Below, piece by piece: positions 63,946 to 64,000 of a stretch of DNA of 64,000 nt (positions are counted from its first letter, which is position 1; the number at the start of each line of letters is the position of its first letter). This stretch comes from CAIMWS01 sp964409245 (GTDB lineage Bacteria; Verrucomicrobiota; Verrucomicrobiia; Limisphaerales; UBA1319). The translations under genes were made by a program, and so were the position numbers. The DNA is taken from the NCBI GenBank assembly GCA_964409245.1, contig CAYPCQ010000011.1, positions 34,422 to 98,421 on the forward strand. The letters run 5' to 3'. Under the pieces are notes generated by a model, which did no database searches, was not told the DNA's origin, and saw only the letters and a program-made list of their open reading frames with translations.

Positions 63946-64000
63946 TTTGTACGCCGGACATGACTCAGGGCTGATGGGGTTGAAGTCCCCTGTAGGCCGA
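63946..64000. other. Unassigned right edge with a small dyad
   Basis: 55 bases with no open frame of use. GGGG-TTGAAGT-CCCC can form a short stem, and CAGGG with CCCTG an alternative one. It may be the start of a structured RNA cut by the window edge; I cannot classify it. Confidence 0.3.

Overview
The window looks like a piece of a Verrucomicrobiota-type chromosome (PVC superphylum), possibly near Pedosphaera/Limisphaera; this is inferred from gene order and protein style, not from a search. Supporting signs are: tuf sits between tRNA-Thr and tRNA-Trp ahead of secE-nusG instead of in the str operon; rpmD (L30) and adk are absent from the spc region; most ribosomal protein genes lack a Shine-Dalgarno sequence; and the accessory half carries secreted glycosidase-like proteins and oversized PAS/GAF sensor kinases.

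Bases 1-30300 are accessory and visibly GC-rich. Five sensory genes joined by 1-4 base overlaps (3-7207) encode a kinase cut by the window edge, a PAS-only protein, an Rcp1-like receiver, a REC-PAS-GAF-HWE/HisKA_2 kinase and a REC-GAF-PAS-PAS-kinase-REC hybrid, with no DNA-binding output. A 1.4 kb stretch without a convincing gene follows (7208-8610). Next come a secreted GH35/DUF5597-like glycosidase, an ABC-2 permease without its ATPase, an MsbA-type ABC exporter, a B12-binding-type radical SAM protein with trpA, a DUF1638 protein, a LuxR-type response regulator, an 866-residue secreted glycosidase-like protein with a cell-wall amidase, a YedK/HMCES protein, and a rubrerythrin with a signal peptide. 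A dolichol-phosphate-mannose-synthase-like / CPBP protease / ComF / AccD operon, a small lipoprotein, a secreted LolA-like + C45 hydrolase fusion, and a scar of a deleted two-component pair (29923-30262) complete this half.

Bases 30462-63890 are the translation and transcription core: an EF-G-like GTPase with degenerate G motifs, tRNA-Thr, tuf, tRNA-Trp, tRNA-Ser, secE, nusG, rplKAJL, rpoBC, rpsL, rpsG, fusA, then the S10, spc and alpha operons in the ancestral order through rplQ, closed by a strong terminator at 63915-63945. The beta, str, S10, spc and alpha clusters, usually dispersed, form one same-strand block of about 31 kb. Internal signals divide it: a 13-bp hairpin between rplL and rpoB, a promoter-like site plus leader hairpin before rpsL, and an intrinsic terminator between rpsG and fusA. 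map, infA and rpmJ overlap in series.

I did not find a clear new defence or mobile system, CRISPR array or insertion sequence. The most unusual items are the EF-G paralogue lacking the switch-II catalytic histidine, the double overlap map/infA/rpmJ, the terminator ahead of fusA, the exported rubrerythrin, the LolA-like/C45 fusion, and the two-component deletion scar.
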